Shown one piece after another: positions 17,221 through 24,645 of a stretch of DNA of 64,000 bases. The stretch is taken from NCBI RefSeq assembly GCF_022664455.2, contig NZ_JAKRKC020000001.1:5523001-5587000 (forward strand), written 5' to 3'. Made by a program: the position numbers and the translations under genes. The DNA is from Actinomadura luzonensis (lineage in GTDB: Bacteria > Actinomycetota > Actinomycetes > Streptosporangiales > Streptosporangiaceae). Under the pieces are notes generated by a model. The model had not been told where the DNA came from, made no database searches, and saw only the letters and a program-made list of their open reading frames with translations. Each line of letters starts with the position of its first letter. The stretch's first letter is position 1.

Positions 17221-18534
17221 TCAGGCCGCGCGGGGCAGGTCGTGGGCGGCGGCGGCGCGGAAGTCGGCGTCGGGGTGCTCGATCGCGGCGAGCTGCACGG
17301 TCTCCCGCCGGAACAGCGCCGACAACGTCCAGTCCGCGAGCACCCGGGCCTTGTGGTCGAGGGTCGGCACCCAGGCCAGGTGGTACGCCCGGTGCGCCAG
17401 CCAGCCGAGGAACCCGGTCAGCCGCAGCCGGTACACCTGGGCGACCCCCTGGTGGTGCCCGAGCCCGGCGACCGAGCCGAGGTAGGCGTGCCGGTACGGC
17501 CGCAGCCGTCGCCCCCGCACGTACGCGACCAGGTTGCGGGCGAGCAGCTTGGCCTGGCGGACGGCGTGCTGGGCGTTCGGGCCGGTGAACTCGCCCGGCC
17601 GGGTCAGGTCGGGCACCGCCGCGCCGTCGCCGGCCGCGAAGGCGTCGGCGAGACCGGCCACCGTCAGGTACTCGGTGGCGGTGATCCGGCCGAGGCCGTC
17701 CACCGGCAGGCCGCTGGCGGCGGCGAGCGGGTTCGGCCGGCCGCCGGCGGCCCACACCAGCGTGCCGGCGTCCAGGCGGGTGCCGTCGCTCAGCTCGGCC
17801 ACGCCGCCCTCGGCCGAGGTGAGGCGGGTGCCGAGGCGGACGTCCACGCCGCGGGCGCGGAGCGCGTCGGCGGTCCAGCGGCCGAGGTCGGGGTGCAGCT
17901 CGGGCAGGATGCCGCCGGTGGCCTCGACCAGCGTCCAGCTCAGCTCGGCCCGGTCGACGCCGGGGTGGTGCCGGACGGCCTCGTCGGCGAGCCCCTGCAT
18001 CTCGGCCAGCGCCTCCACGCCCGAGAACCCGCCGCCCACCACGACGAACGTCAGCGCCCTGCGCCGCACCTGCTCGTCGTCGGTCGAGGCGGCCGCGGCG
18101 AGCTGGGCGAGGACCCGGTTGCGCAGGTGCACGGCCTCGGCGACGGTCTTGAAGCCGACGGCGTGCTCGGCCAGCCCGGGGATGGGCAGCAGGCGGGTGA
18201 CCGAGCCGGCGGCCATCACCAGGATGTCGTAGGCGAGGGTCCTGGCCGGCCCCTGGACCGGCTGGAACTCGGCGCTGCGCGCGTCGTGGTCCACGCGGGT
18301 GATCCGGCCGGTCAGGACCTGCACGCCGGTGAGCACCCGTCCGAGCGAGGCGACGACGTGCCGCGGCTCGACGGCGCCGCCGGCCGCCTCGGCGAGGAAC
18401 GGCTGGTAGGTCATGTAGCCGCGCGGGTCCACGACGGTCACGCTCACCTCGCCCGTACGGATCAGCTTGCGCAGTCCCAGGGCGGTGTACATGCCGACAT
18501 ATCCGCCACCGACGATCAGAATGTGCTTGCTCAC
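17221..18534 (-). CDS. ndh: Type II NADH dehydrogenase (NAD(P)/FAD-dependent oxidoreductase)
   Basis: 437 residues. N-terminal FAD-binding Rossmann motif (VGGGYVG, ~9-15), second dinucleotide motif for NADH (VVVGGGFSGVE, ~165), and the FAD-contacting AAGDGAAV (~300). It ends with an amphipathic region typical of peripheral membrane attachment. NDH-2 enzymes pass electrons from NADH to the quinone pool without pumping protons. The start is GTG with AGGAGA 7 bases upstream, 67 bases after the SMR gene, so it may be the last gene of the SMR transcript. A sulfide:quinone-type relative is less likely. Confidence 0.88.
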   Translation of the reverse strand: MSKHILIVGGGYVGMYTALGLRKLIRTGEVSVTVVDPRGYMTYQPFLAEAAGGAVEPRHVVASLGRVLTGVQVLTGRITRVDHDARSAEFQPVQGPARTLAYDILVMAAGSVTRLLPIPGLAEHAVGFKTVAEAVHLRNRVLAQLAAAASTDDEQVRRRALTFVVVGGGFSGVEALAEMQGLADEAVRHHPGVDRAELSWTLVEATGGILPELHPDLGRWTADALRARGVDVRLGTRLTSAEGGVAELSDGTRLDAGTLVWAAGGRPNPLAAASGLPVDGLGRITATEYLTVAGLADAFAAGDGAAVPDLTRPGEFTGPNAQHAVRQAKLLARNLVAYVRGRRLRPYRHAYLGSVAGLGHHQGVAQVYRLRLTGFLGWLAHRAYHLAWVPTLDHKARVLADWTLSALFRRETVQLAAIEHPDADFRAAAAHDLPRAA

Positions 18535-18601
18535 TGTTCCGTCTCCTTCCAGATTCTTCACCACAAGGACGGGCGAGGGCTCGCGTTCGTGACAGGTCCG
18601 C

Positions 18602-18922
18602 TCAGATTCCGGCCGACAGTTTGAGCAGGACGACCCCGCCGATGATCGCGGCGAACGAGGCCAGCTTGGCCGGGGTGATGCGCTCCTTGTAGACGAGGGC
18701 GCCGAGCAGGACGGTGCCGATGGAGCCGATGCCGGTCCAGACGGTGTAGCCGACGCCGACGTCCAGGGTCCTGAGGGCGAGGCTGAGGGTGAAGATGCCG
18801 CCGGCGGCGGAGAGCAGGGTGAACACCGAGGGCCACAGGCGGGTGAAGCCGTGGGTGGCGTTGGTGCCGAGGGCGAAGCCGATCTCGAAGACGATCGCGA
18901 TGGACAGGTAGACCCAGGACAT
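18602..18922 (-). CDS. SMR-family multidrug efflux protein (paired SMR, second subunit)
   Basis: 106 residues, four transmembrane helices, the standard SMR size. The essential glutamate is in helix 1 (IVFEIGFALG), and the SMR core GVGYTVWTGIGSIG is in helix 3. SMR proteins export cationic drugs or guanidinium-like compounds in exchange for protons. ATG chosen because GAGGAG lies 8 bases upstream; a GTG three codons earlier overlaps that site. A homologous SMR gene lies directly upstream, which suggests a heterodimeric pair as in EbrAB or YkkCD. Confidence 0.92.
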   Translation of the reverse strand: MSWVYLSIAIVFEIGFALGTNATHGFTRLWPSVFTLLSAAGGIFTLSLALRTLDVGVGYTVWTGIGSIGTVLLGALVYKERITPAKLASFAAIIGGVVLLKLSAGI

Positions 18923-18954
18923 GAAGGACACTCCTCACGAAGCAGGCGGGCGGG

Positions 18955-19302
18955 TCAGCGGGTGGACGGGCGGGCCGGGCGGGCGGGGCGGTCGGCCAGC
19001 TTGAGCCCCAGCACGCCGCCGATGATGAGCACGAAGGCGAGCGCCCGCCCGGGCGTGAACTCCTCGCCGAAGATCACGGCGCCGAGCAGCACGGTGCCGA
19101 CCGACCCGATGCCGGTCCACACGGTGTAGCCCACGCCGACGTCCAGGGTCCTGAGGGCGAGGCTGAGGAAGAAGATGCCGCCGGCCGCGGCGGCGATGGT
19201 GAGCAGCGACGGCCAGAGCCGGGTGAACCCTTCGGTGGCGTTGGTGGCCAGGGCGAAGACGACCTCGAAGACCGCCGCGATGAGCAGATGGACCCATGCC
19301 AT
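18955..19302 (-). CDS. SMR-family multidrug efflux protein (paired SMR, first subunit)
   Basis: 115 residues with four helices, catalytic Glu in AAVFEVVFALA, the same VGYTVWTGIGSVG core, and a basic Pro/Ala/Arg tail (RPARPARPSTR). It is similar to the downstream SMR along its length, so the pair probably arose by duplication. The two differ in loop charge, as expected for oppositely oriented partners. ATG preceded by GGGAGGAG. Divergent from a MarR gene across an operator-rich gap, so drug-responsive control is likely. Confidence 0.92.
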   Translation of the reverse strand: MAWVHLLIAAVFEVVFALATNATEGFTRLWPSLLTIAAAAGGIFFLSLALRTLDVGVGYTVWTGIGSVGTVLLGAVIFGEEFTPGRALAFVLIIGGVLGLKLADRPARPARPSTR

Positions 19303-19331
19303 GAGAGCGGGACTCCTCCCAGAAGTATTTG

Positions 19332-19351
19332 CATGTACGTACAAGTACATG
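19332..19351. promoter_or_regulatory. MarR operator candidate 1
   Basis: CATGTAC-GTACAA-GTACATG: perfect 7-bp arms and a 6-bp spacer, in the marR/SMR divergent gap, nearer the SMR gene. The size and symmetry suit a MarR dimer. Confidence 0.6.
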
Positions 19352-19360
19352 TCCGACGGG

Positions 19361-19390
19361 CAGAAGCTTGCATGTACATGTATGCTTCTG
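19361..19390. promoter_or_regulatory. MarR operator candidate 2
   Basis: A 30-bp interrupted palindrome with outer arms CAGAAGC/GCTTCTG and a perfect inner 10-bp palindrome CATGTACATG (19371-19380). It shares the core CATGTAC with candidate 1 and ends 25 bases before the MarR start, so it probably controls marR itself. Confidence 0.6.
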
Positions 19391-19414
19391 TCAACCCGGC
19401 AACGAGGAGGTCCC

Positions 19415-19870
19415 ATGACTCCGCCCACCCCCGTCACGGCACCCGCCCCGTCGCGCGAGGCCGCCATGTGGAGCGGGGTGCTGCTGCTGCACGCGCGGGT
19501 GGAGAGCCGGCTCGCGACCGCGCTCCAGCGCCGGCACGGCATCGGCCTGTCGGAGTACCGCGCCCTCGGGCACCTGGCCGCCGCGCCCGCCGCCGAGCTG
19601 CGCATGCAGGAGCTGGCCGACCGGCTCGGGCTCAACCAGAGCTCGGTGACCCGGCTGGTGGCGCGGCTGCAGACGGCCGGCTTCGCCTACCGGGACGTGT
19701 GCCCCGACGACAAACGCGGGGTCTACACCGTCATCACCGAGGACGGCCGCGCCCGCCACGCCGCGGCGAGCGGCACCTACGAGGAGGTCCTGCGCTCCGC
19801 GCTCGCCGAGGCGGCGGCCGACCCGCAGCTCGCCGCGACGGTCACGGCCCTTCAGCCCGCGGACGGGTGA
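19415..19870 (+). CDS. MarR-family transcriptional regulator
   Basis: 151 residues. Winged helix-turn-helix at ~60-105 (MQELADRLGLNQSSVTRLVARLQTAG), followed by the wing (RDVCPDDKRGVYTVIT) and dimerisation helices at both ends. MarR proteins are dimeric repressors released by phenolic or drug ligands. ATG follows GAGGAGG by 4 bases. It is divergent from two SMR efflux genes, with two related palindromes between them, a typical autoregulated efflux locus. Confidence 0.92.
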   Translation: MTPPTPVTAPAPSREAAMWSGVLLLHARVESRLATALQRRHGIGLSEYRALGHLAAAPAAELRMQELADRLGLNQSSVTRLVARLQTAGFAYRDVCPDDKRGVYTVITEDGRARHAAASGTYEEVLRSALAEAAADPQLAATVTALQPADG

Positions 19871-19887
19871 CCCGGCGGCCGGTCACC
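19866..19887. terminator. Hairpin between convergent marR and MHS transporter genes
   Basis: GGTGACC-CGGCGGCC-GGTCACC: perfect 7-bp stem overlapping the marR stop. No T-tract. It may act for marR only, since it lies beyond the end of the opposing gene. Confidence 0.35.
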
Positions 19888-19926
19888 GTGACGGCCGGGC
19901 GCCCCCGGCGGACCGGAAGAACGACA

Positions 19927-21222
19927 CTAAAGCCCCTTGTTGCGCGTCTCCGGGAGGGCGAGCAGGCACAGCAGGCTCAGCAGGGCCATGGCCGAGACGT
20001 AGACCCCGATCGCGCTCGCGCCCAGCCCGCCGGCCTGCATGCCGGTCGCGACCAGCGGCGGCACCGCGCCGCCCAGCACGCCGCCGAGGCTGTAGGCGAC
20101 GGAGGCCCCGCTGTAGCGGTACTCGGTCCTGAACAGCTCGGGCAGGTAGGCGCCCATCGGGCCGAACACCAGCCCCATGAGGCCGAGCGCGCCCGCCAGC
20201 GCGACGCCGACGAGGACCACCGACCGGGTCTCCATCAGCGGGAACATCACCAGCCCCCACGCGATCGCGACCGCGCTGCCGGTGATCAGCGTGCGCCGCC
20301 GGCCCAGCCGGTCCGACACCAGGGCGGAGGCGACCGTGCCGGCCGCCATGAAGACGACCCCGGCCATGGTGAGGCCGAGCATCGTGGTGCGCGGGATCTT
20401 CAGCGTGCCGGTGCCGTAGGCCAGGCAGTACGTGGTCGCGGTGTAGAACAGCGTGTACGCGACCGTCATCGCGCCGGCGCCGAGCAGCACCCGCCGCCAC
20501 TGGTGGCGCATCAGGCCGGCGAACGGCACCTTGGCGATGCGCCGCTCGTCCATCGCGGCCTGGAAGACCGGCGTCTCGGAGATCTTCAGCCGGACGTACA
20601 GGCCGACGATCACCAGCAGCAGGCTGGCCACGAACGGCAGCCGCCAGCCCCACCCGTCGAACTGCCCGTCGCTCAGCACCTCGCCGAGGACGAGGAAGAG
20701 CCCGTTGGCCACGACGAACCCGACCGACGGCCCGAGCTGCGGGAACATCGCGTACAGGCCGCGCTTGCCGGCCGGGGCGTGCTCGGTGGCGAGCAGCGCG
20801 GCGCCGCCCCACTCGCCGCCGAGGCCGATGCCCTGCGTGAAGCGCAGCAGCACCAGCAGCACGGGCGCGGCGACGCCGATGGCGGCGTAGCCGGGCAGCA
20901 GCCCGATCAGCACCGTGGACAGCCCCATGACCAGCAGCGACACCACCAGCATCGACTTGCGGCCGATCCGGTCGCCCCAGTGGCCGAACACGGCCGAGCC
21001 GAGGGGGCGCGACACGAACGCCACCGCGAACGTCGAGAAGGAGGCCAGGCTGCCCGCCACCGGGTCCATGCCGGGGAAGAAGGCGGTGTTGAGCACCAGC
21101 GCCGCGGCGGTGCCGTAGATGTAGAAGTCGTAGAACTCGATCGCGGTGCCGATCAGGCTGGCGGCGGCGATCCTGGACCTGCTGGGGGCGGCGGCCGTGG
21201 CCCGCTGGGGGGCTGTCTTCAT
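19927..21222 (-). CDS. MFS transporter, metabolite:H+ symporter (MHS) family
   Basis: 431 residues with about 12 transmembrane helices. MHS hallmarks are present: TAIEFYDFYIYG in helix 1, GHWGDRIGRKSML between helices 2 and 3, RFTQGIGLGGEWGGA in helix 4, and SDRLGRRRT in the central half. The family imports organic acids such as shikimate, alpha-ketoglutarate, proline/betaine or aromatic acids with protons; the substrate cannot be told from sequence. Single gene; no regulator adjoins it in the same direction. Confidence 0.92.
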   Translation of the reverse strand: MKTAPQRATAAAPSRSRIAAASLIGTAIEFYDFYIYGTAAALVLNTAFFPGMDPVAGSLASFSTFAVAFVSRPLGSAVFGHWGDRIGRKSMLVVSLLVMGLSTVLIGLLPGYAAIGVAAPVLLVLLRFTQGIGLGGEWGGAALLATEHAPAGKRGLYAMFPQLGPSVGFVVANGLFLVLGEVLSDGQFDGWGWRLPFVASLLLVIVGLYVRLKISETPVFQAAMDERRIAKVPFAGLMRHQWRRVLLGAGAMTVAYTLFYTATTYCLAYGTGTLKIPRTTMLGLTMAGVVFMAAGTVASALVSDRLGRRRTLITGSAVAIAWGLVMFPLMETRSVVLVGVALAGALGLMGLVFGPMGAYLPELFRTEYRYSGASVAYSLGGVLGGAVPPLVATGMQAGGLGASAIGVYVSAMALLSLLCLLALPETRNKGL

Positions 21223-21348
21223 GGGGGTCTCACTATGCGGACTGACATCTTGTTAGGTGGTACAGCAAAGCTATCACCTGCCGCGATGCCGCCGCCCCGC
21301 TCCCCGATAGGGTCGGGACAAAGGGCTGATTTCTGGAGGTACGCCGCC

Positions 21349-21984
21349 TTGGCTGTCGATCTGGTCATCTTCGACTGCGACGGAACGCTCGTGGACAGCG
21401 AGCCCATCTCGGTACGCGTGGGCACCGCCGCGCTGCGGCGCCTCGGCTGGACGATCGACGAGGCGGAGTACGCCGAGCGCTTCGTCGGCTGCACCAACGA
21501 GTACTGGGCCGAGCAGGTCGGCGAGACCCCGCCCGGCTGGCGGGAACGGCTCCACGCCGAGTACGAGGCCGCGATCAAGGCCGAGCTGTGCGTCATCGAG
21601 GGCATCGAGACGGCCCTCGACCGCCTGGACGTGCCGTCCTGCGTGGCCTCCAACGGCCGCCACCGGACCATCCGCCGCAGCCTGGAGGTGACGGGGCTCG
21701 CGGAGCGGTTCGCGGGGCGGGTGTTCAGCGCCGAGGACGTGCCGCGCGGCAAACCGGCGCCCGACCTGTTCCTGCACGCCGCCGCCACGATGGGGGCCGA
21801 GCCCGGGCGGTGCGTCGTGGTGGAGGACAGCCCGTTCGGAGTGACGGCGGCGGTGAGCGCGGGGATGCGGTGCCTGGCGTACGCGGGCGGGCTCACCCCG
21901 GCGGAGCGGCTGAGCGGCCTCGGGGCCACGCACGTCTTCCACGACCCGGCCGGCATCCCCGACCTGATCGCCGCCCTTCCCTGA
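21349..21984 (+). CDS. HAD superfamily phosphatase (subfamily IA, beta-phosphoglucomutase-like)
   Basis: 211 residues. Motif I DCDGT with the nucleophile Asp (residue ~8), a helical cap (~18-75), motif II Ser (ASNGR), motif III Lys (RGKPAPD), and motif IV VVEDSPFG. The enzymes dephosphorylate or isomerise small phosphorylated metabolites. Start is TTG with GGAGGT 8 bases upstream; no ATG or GTG suits. It stands alone between divergent and convergent neighbours. The substrate is unknown. Confidence 0.9.
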   Translation: MAVDLVIFDCDGTLVDSEPISVRVGTAALRRLGWTIDEAEYAERFVGCTNEYWAEQVGETPPGWRERLHAEYEAAIKAELCVIEGIETALDRLDVPSCVASNGRHRTIRRSLEVTGLAERFAGRVFSAEDVPRGKPAPDLFLHAAATMGAEPGRCVVVEDSPFGVTAAVSAGMRCLAYAGGLTPAERLSGLGATHVFHDPAGIPDLIAALP

Positions 21985-22053
21985 CCCCCGTACCGCCCCT
22001 CCCCGCCGCCGCGCCCCCCTGACCCCCGTACCGCCCCTCCCCGCCGCCGCGCC
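21982..22053. repeat. Direct repeat of 34 bp, period 38
   Basis: The segment beginning TGACCCCCGTACCGCCCCTC occurs at 21982-22015 and again at 22020-22053. The first copy contains the stop codon of the HAD gene, so the duplication carries a second in-line TGA. It occupies most of the gap before the RibD-like gene. Confidence 0.8.
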
Positions 22054-22119
22054 TCCCCGCCACCCCCTCCCGCCGCCGTCTTTCCGCCGTTCGCCGGGGT
22101 GGCGGCGTACCGTGAGGTC

Positions 22120-22779
22120 ATGGCGCGACGTCCGTATGTGGTGGCGCACGTGGGCGTGTCGCTCGACGGGGCGACCACCGGGTTCCAGCCCGACGTGGCG
22201 AGGTTCTACGAGCTGGCCGCGACGTGGGGCGAGGACCTCACGCTGACCGGCGCCGACACCGTCCTCGCCCAGTACGGCGCGCCGCCGGCGACCCCCGGGG
22301 CCGAGCCTCCGGCCCCGGGGCCGGGGCCCGATCCGGAGGGCCCGCTGCTGGCGGTCGTGGACGGCCGCGGCCGGGTCCGCCCGTGGGTGTGGGAGGCGCT
22401 GCGCGCGAGCGGGTACTGGTCCGACGTCATCGCCCTGCGCTGCGCGAGCACTCCCCCGCGCCCGCCCGGCGCCGCCGTGCGCGAGGTCGTGACCGGCGCC
22501 GAGCGCGTCGACCTGGCCGCCGCCCTGGACCGGCTCGACCGCGACGACGGCGTCCGCGTGGTGCGCGTCGACAGCGGCGGCGCCCTCCTGGGCGCGCTGC
22601 TGGCGGCCGGCCTGCTCGACGAGATCAGCCTGCTCGTCCACCCGTGCGTGGCGGGCGGGCGGGCCACCCGCTTCTGGTACGGCGCCGCGCCCCCTGCCCC
22701 GCCCGTGCCCCTCGCCTTCGTCGCCGCCGAGCCGCTGCCCGGCGGCCTGGTCTGGCTTCGATATCGCCGCTCTTTATGA
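22120..22779 (+). CDS. RibD C-terminal domain (dihydrofolate reductase-like) protein
   Basis: 219 residues. The opening VVAHVGVSLDGATTGFQPD matches the RibD-C/DHFR-like start, where a nucleotide-fold reductase binds NADPH. The later VRVVRVDSGGALLGALLAAGLLDEISLLVHP is the second typical stretch. In riboflavin synthesis this domain reduces a pyrimidine intermediate, but stand-alone copies in actinobacteria are usually of unknown substrate. No rib genes lie nearby. ATG with GTGAGG just upstream. Confidence 0.85.
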   Translation: MARRPYVVAHVGVSLDGATTGFQPDVARFYELAATWGEDLTLTGADTVLAQYGAPPATPGAEPPAPGPGPDPEGPLLAVVDGRGRVRPWVWEALRASGYWSDVIALRCASTPPRPPGAAVREVVTGAERVDLAAALDRLDRDDGVRVVRVDSGGALLGALLAAGLLDEISLLVHPCVAGGRATRFWYGAAPPAPPVPLAFVAAEPLPGGLVWLRYRRSL

Positions 22780-22851
22780 ACGTTATCGGGAATTTATTTT
22801 CCTGTGTTATGCTGTTTGCACCGCCTGAATTGCCGTGCCTAATATCGCCGC
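22780..22851. other. AT-rich gap before the methyltransferase gene
   Basis: 72 bases that are strikingly AT-rich for this genome (ATTTATTTTCC and TGTGTTATGC). It probably contains the promoter of the following gene; TATGCT is a possible -10 box. The GTG start downstream lacks a clear ribosome site. Confidence 0.4.
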
Positions 22852-23691
22852 GTGCACAGCGAGAAACACAGCCAGACGGCGATGATGGCGGCCGCCGCGC
22901 GCGCCGCCCACCTCGTGGTCGACGAGCCCCCGCACCTCTTCGAGGACCGGCTCGCCGCCCCCCTCCTCGGCGAACGGGCCGGCGAACTGCTCGGCTACCA
23001 CCGCCTGCACGGCGACCACCTCATCCTGTCCGGCACCCGCGCCCAGGTCACCGCGCGCAGCCGGTACGCCGAGGACCGCCTGCGCGCCTCCGGCCACACC
23101 CAGTACGTCAGCCTCGGCGCGGGTCTCGACACCTACGCCTACCGCGCCCCCGGCGGCCGTGTCCGGGTCTTCGAGGTCGACCACCCCGCCACCCAGGAAT
23201 GGAAGAAAAGCCTTCTCGCCGAGGCCGCGATCGCCATTCCGGAATTTCTCACGTTCGTCGGCATCGATTTCGAGAAAGCGGATCTGAACGAACGGCTCGC
23301 GGCCGAGGGATTCGATTTCGGCCGGCCCGCCTGCGTGAGCTGGCTCGGGGTGAGCATGTACCTGACGGCGGAGGCGGTGTCCGCGACGCTCGCCGCGTTC
23401 GCCGCGTTCGCGCCCGGCTCCGAGCTCGTCATGGAGTACGCCCTGCCCGAGGAGGCGCGCGACGGGACGGCGGCGGAGATGGCCGGGTACGCGCTGGCGG
23501 CGGCGGCCGAGCGCGGCGAGCCCTGGCTGTCGTTCCACACGCCCGAGCAGATCACCGCGCTGCTGGCGCGCCACGGCCTGCGGGTGGTCGAGCACATGCG
23601 CGAGCCGGACGTGCCGGCCGTGGCCGCCAGGACCGCGAGCCGGCCGGTCAGCGTGGACCTGTGCCGCCTGGTCACCGCCACCCCCGCCTGA
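22852..23691 (+). CDS. SAM-dependent methyltransferase, TIGR00027/LCMT-like
   Basis: 279 residues. SAM-binding motif YVSLGAGLDTYAYR (~85-98), acidic strand FEVDHPATQEWKK (~107-119) and the later SWLGVSMYL are hallmarks of the large actinobacterial TIGR00027 family, related to leucine carboxyl methyltransferases. They methylate carboxyl or hydroxyl groups of small molecules or peptides; targets are mostly unknown. Start GTG. The first ~100 bp use A and T more than the neighbours. Confidence 0.88.
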   Translation: MHSEKHSQTAMMAAAARAAHLVVDEPPHLFEDRLAAPLLGERAGELLGYHRLHGDHLILSGTRAQVTARSRYAEDRLRASGHTQYVSLGAGLDTYAYRAPGGRVRVFEVDHPATQEWKKSLLAEAAIAIPEFLTFVGIDFEKADLNERLAAEGFDFGRPACVSWLGVSMYLTAEAVSATLAAFAAFAPGSELVMEYALPEEARDGTAAEMAGYALAAAAERGEPWLSFHTPEQITALLARHGLRVVEHMREPDVPAVAARTASRPVSVDLCRLVTATPA

Positions 23692-23722
23692 CCGCCGCCC
23701 GCCGGCTCCCTGGACGACCGGG

Positions 23723-24604
23723 TCAGGAGCGGGAGCGGCCGTCGTCGTCGAGATAGTCACGCCATGACCGCTTGGGCGCGTAGCCCAGCATCCGGTGCGC
23801 CTTGGCGCAGGACAGGCCCGAGGCGTCCGTCCGGGCGAGGGGCCGCAGCTCGATCGCGTCGCCGAAGTGCCGCCGCACCATCGCGGCGAAGTCGTGACCG
23901 CCCGCGTTGTCCGGCGCGGCGATGTAGAACACCTCGTGGCCCGGCAGGTCCGAGCCGACCGCCAGCACGATGGCGTCCGCCAGGTCGTACACGTCGGTGT
24001 AGCTCCACAGGCCCGCCCCCGGCTCGCCGCCCTCGCGGACCTGGGGGCCGAGGTTGCGCTCGTAGTTGCCCTCGTGCTGCACCCAGCTCGGGCGCAGCGA
24101 GACGCACCTGATGTCGGAGCGGCGCACCGCCGCGTCCATGAGCTGCTCGCCGAAGTGCTTCGACAGCGCGTACGGGTCCTGCGGCCGGACGGGGTGCTCC
24201 TCGTCCACCGGCGCGTAGTCGGGCAGGAACGGCCGCTCGGGGAAGAAGTAGCCGGGCACCGTCTCGCTGGAGATGTTCACGAACCGGGACACGCCGAACC
24301 GCACGGCCGCCTCGATCATGTTGAACGTCGCCATCAGGTTGTTCTGGAACACCACGTGCGGCGGGTTCTGCGTGGGGTCGGGGATGGCGGCCGCGTGCAC
24401 CACCGCCTCGGCCCCGCGCGCCACCGCGAACGCGTGGCCCGCGTCCGTCAGGTCGGCCTGCATGTAGCGGGGCGCGCCGGGCTCCTTCCGCTCCCACACC
24501 GGACGGGTGACGTCGGTGGCGGTCACCTCGTGACCGGCCGCCTGCAGCGCCTGGACGGCCGCCCGCCCGACCTTGCCGTGGGCTCCCGTGACGACGACGC
24601 GCAT
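23723..24604 (-). CDS. NAD-dependent epimerase/dehydratase (extended SDR)
   Basis: 293 residues. N-terminal Rossmann motif VTGAHGKVG (~4-12), the AAIPDP segment, and the SDR catalytic pair YALSK (~150). The C-terminal substrate domain is short. Such enzymes act on nucleotide sugars or on other hydroxy/keto substrates. ATG with AAGGAG 7 bases upstream. It lies 41 bases beyond the sbcC stop in the same direction, so it may be read from the same transcript. The substrate is not predictable. Confidence 0.88.
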   Translation of the reverse strand: MRVVVTGAHGKVGRAAVQALQAAGHEVTATDVTRPVWERKEPGAPRYMQADLTDAGHAFAVARGAEAVVHAAAIPDPTQNPPHVVFQNNLMATFNMIEAAVRFGVSRFVNISSETVPGYFFPERPFLPDYAPVDEEHPVRPQDPYALSKHFGEQLMDAAVRRSDIRCVSLRPSWVQHEGNYERNLGPQVREGGEPGAGLWSYTDVYDLADAIVLAVGSDLPGHEVFYIAAPDNAGGHDFAAMVRRHFGDAIELRPLARTDASGLSCAKAHRMLGYAPKRSWRDYLDDDGRSRS

Positions 24605-24645
24605 CGGCTGACTCCTTAGCCTCGAAAGTGGTGAATCCGGGCAGA

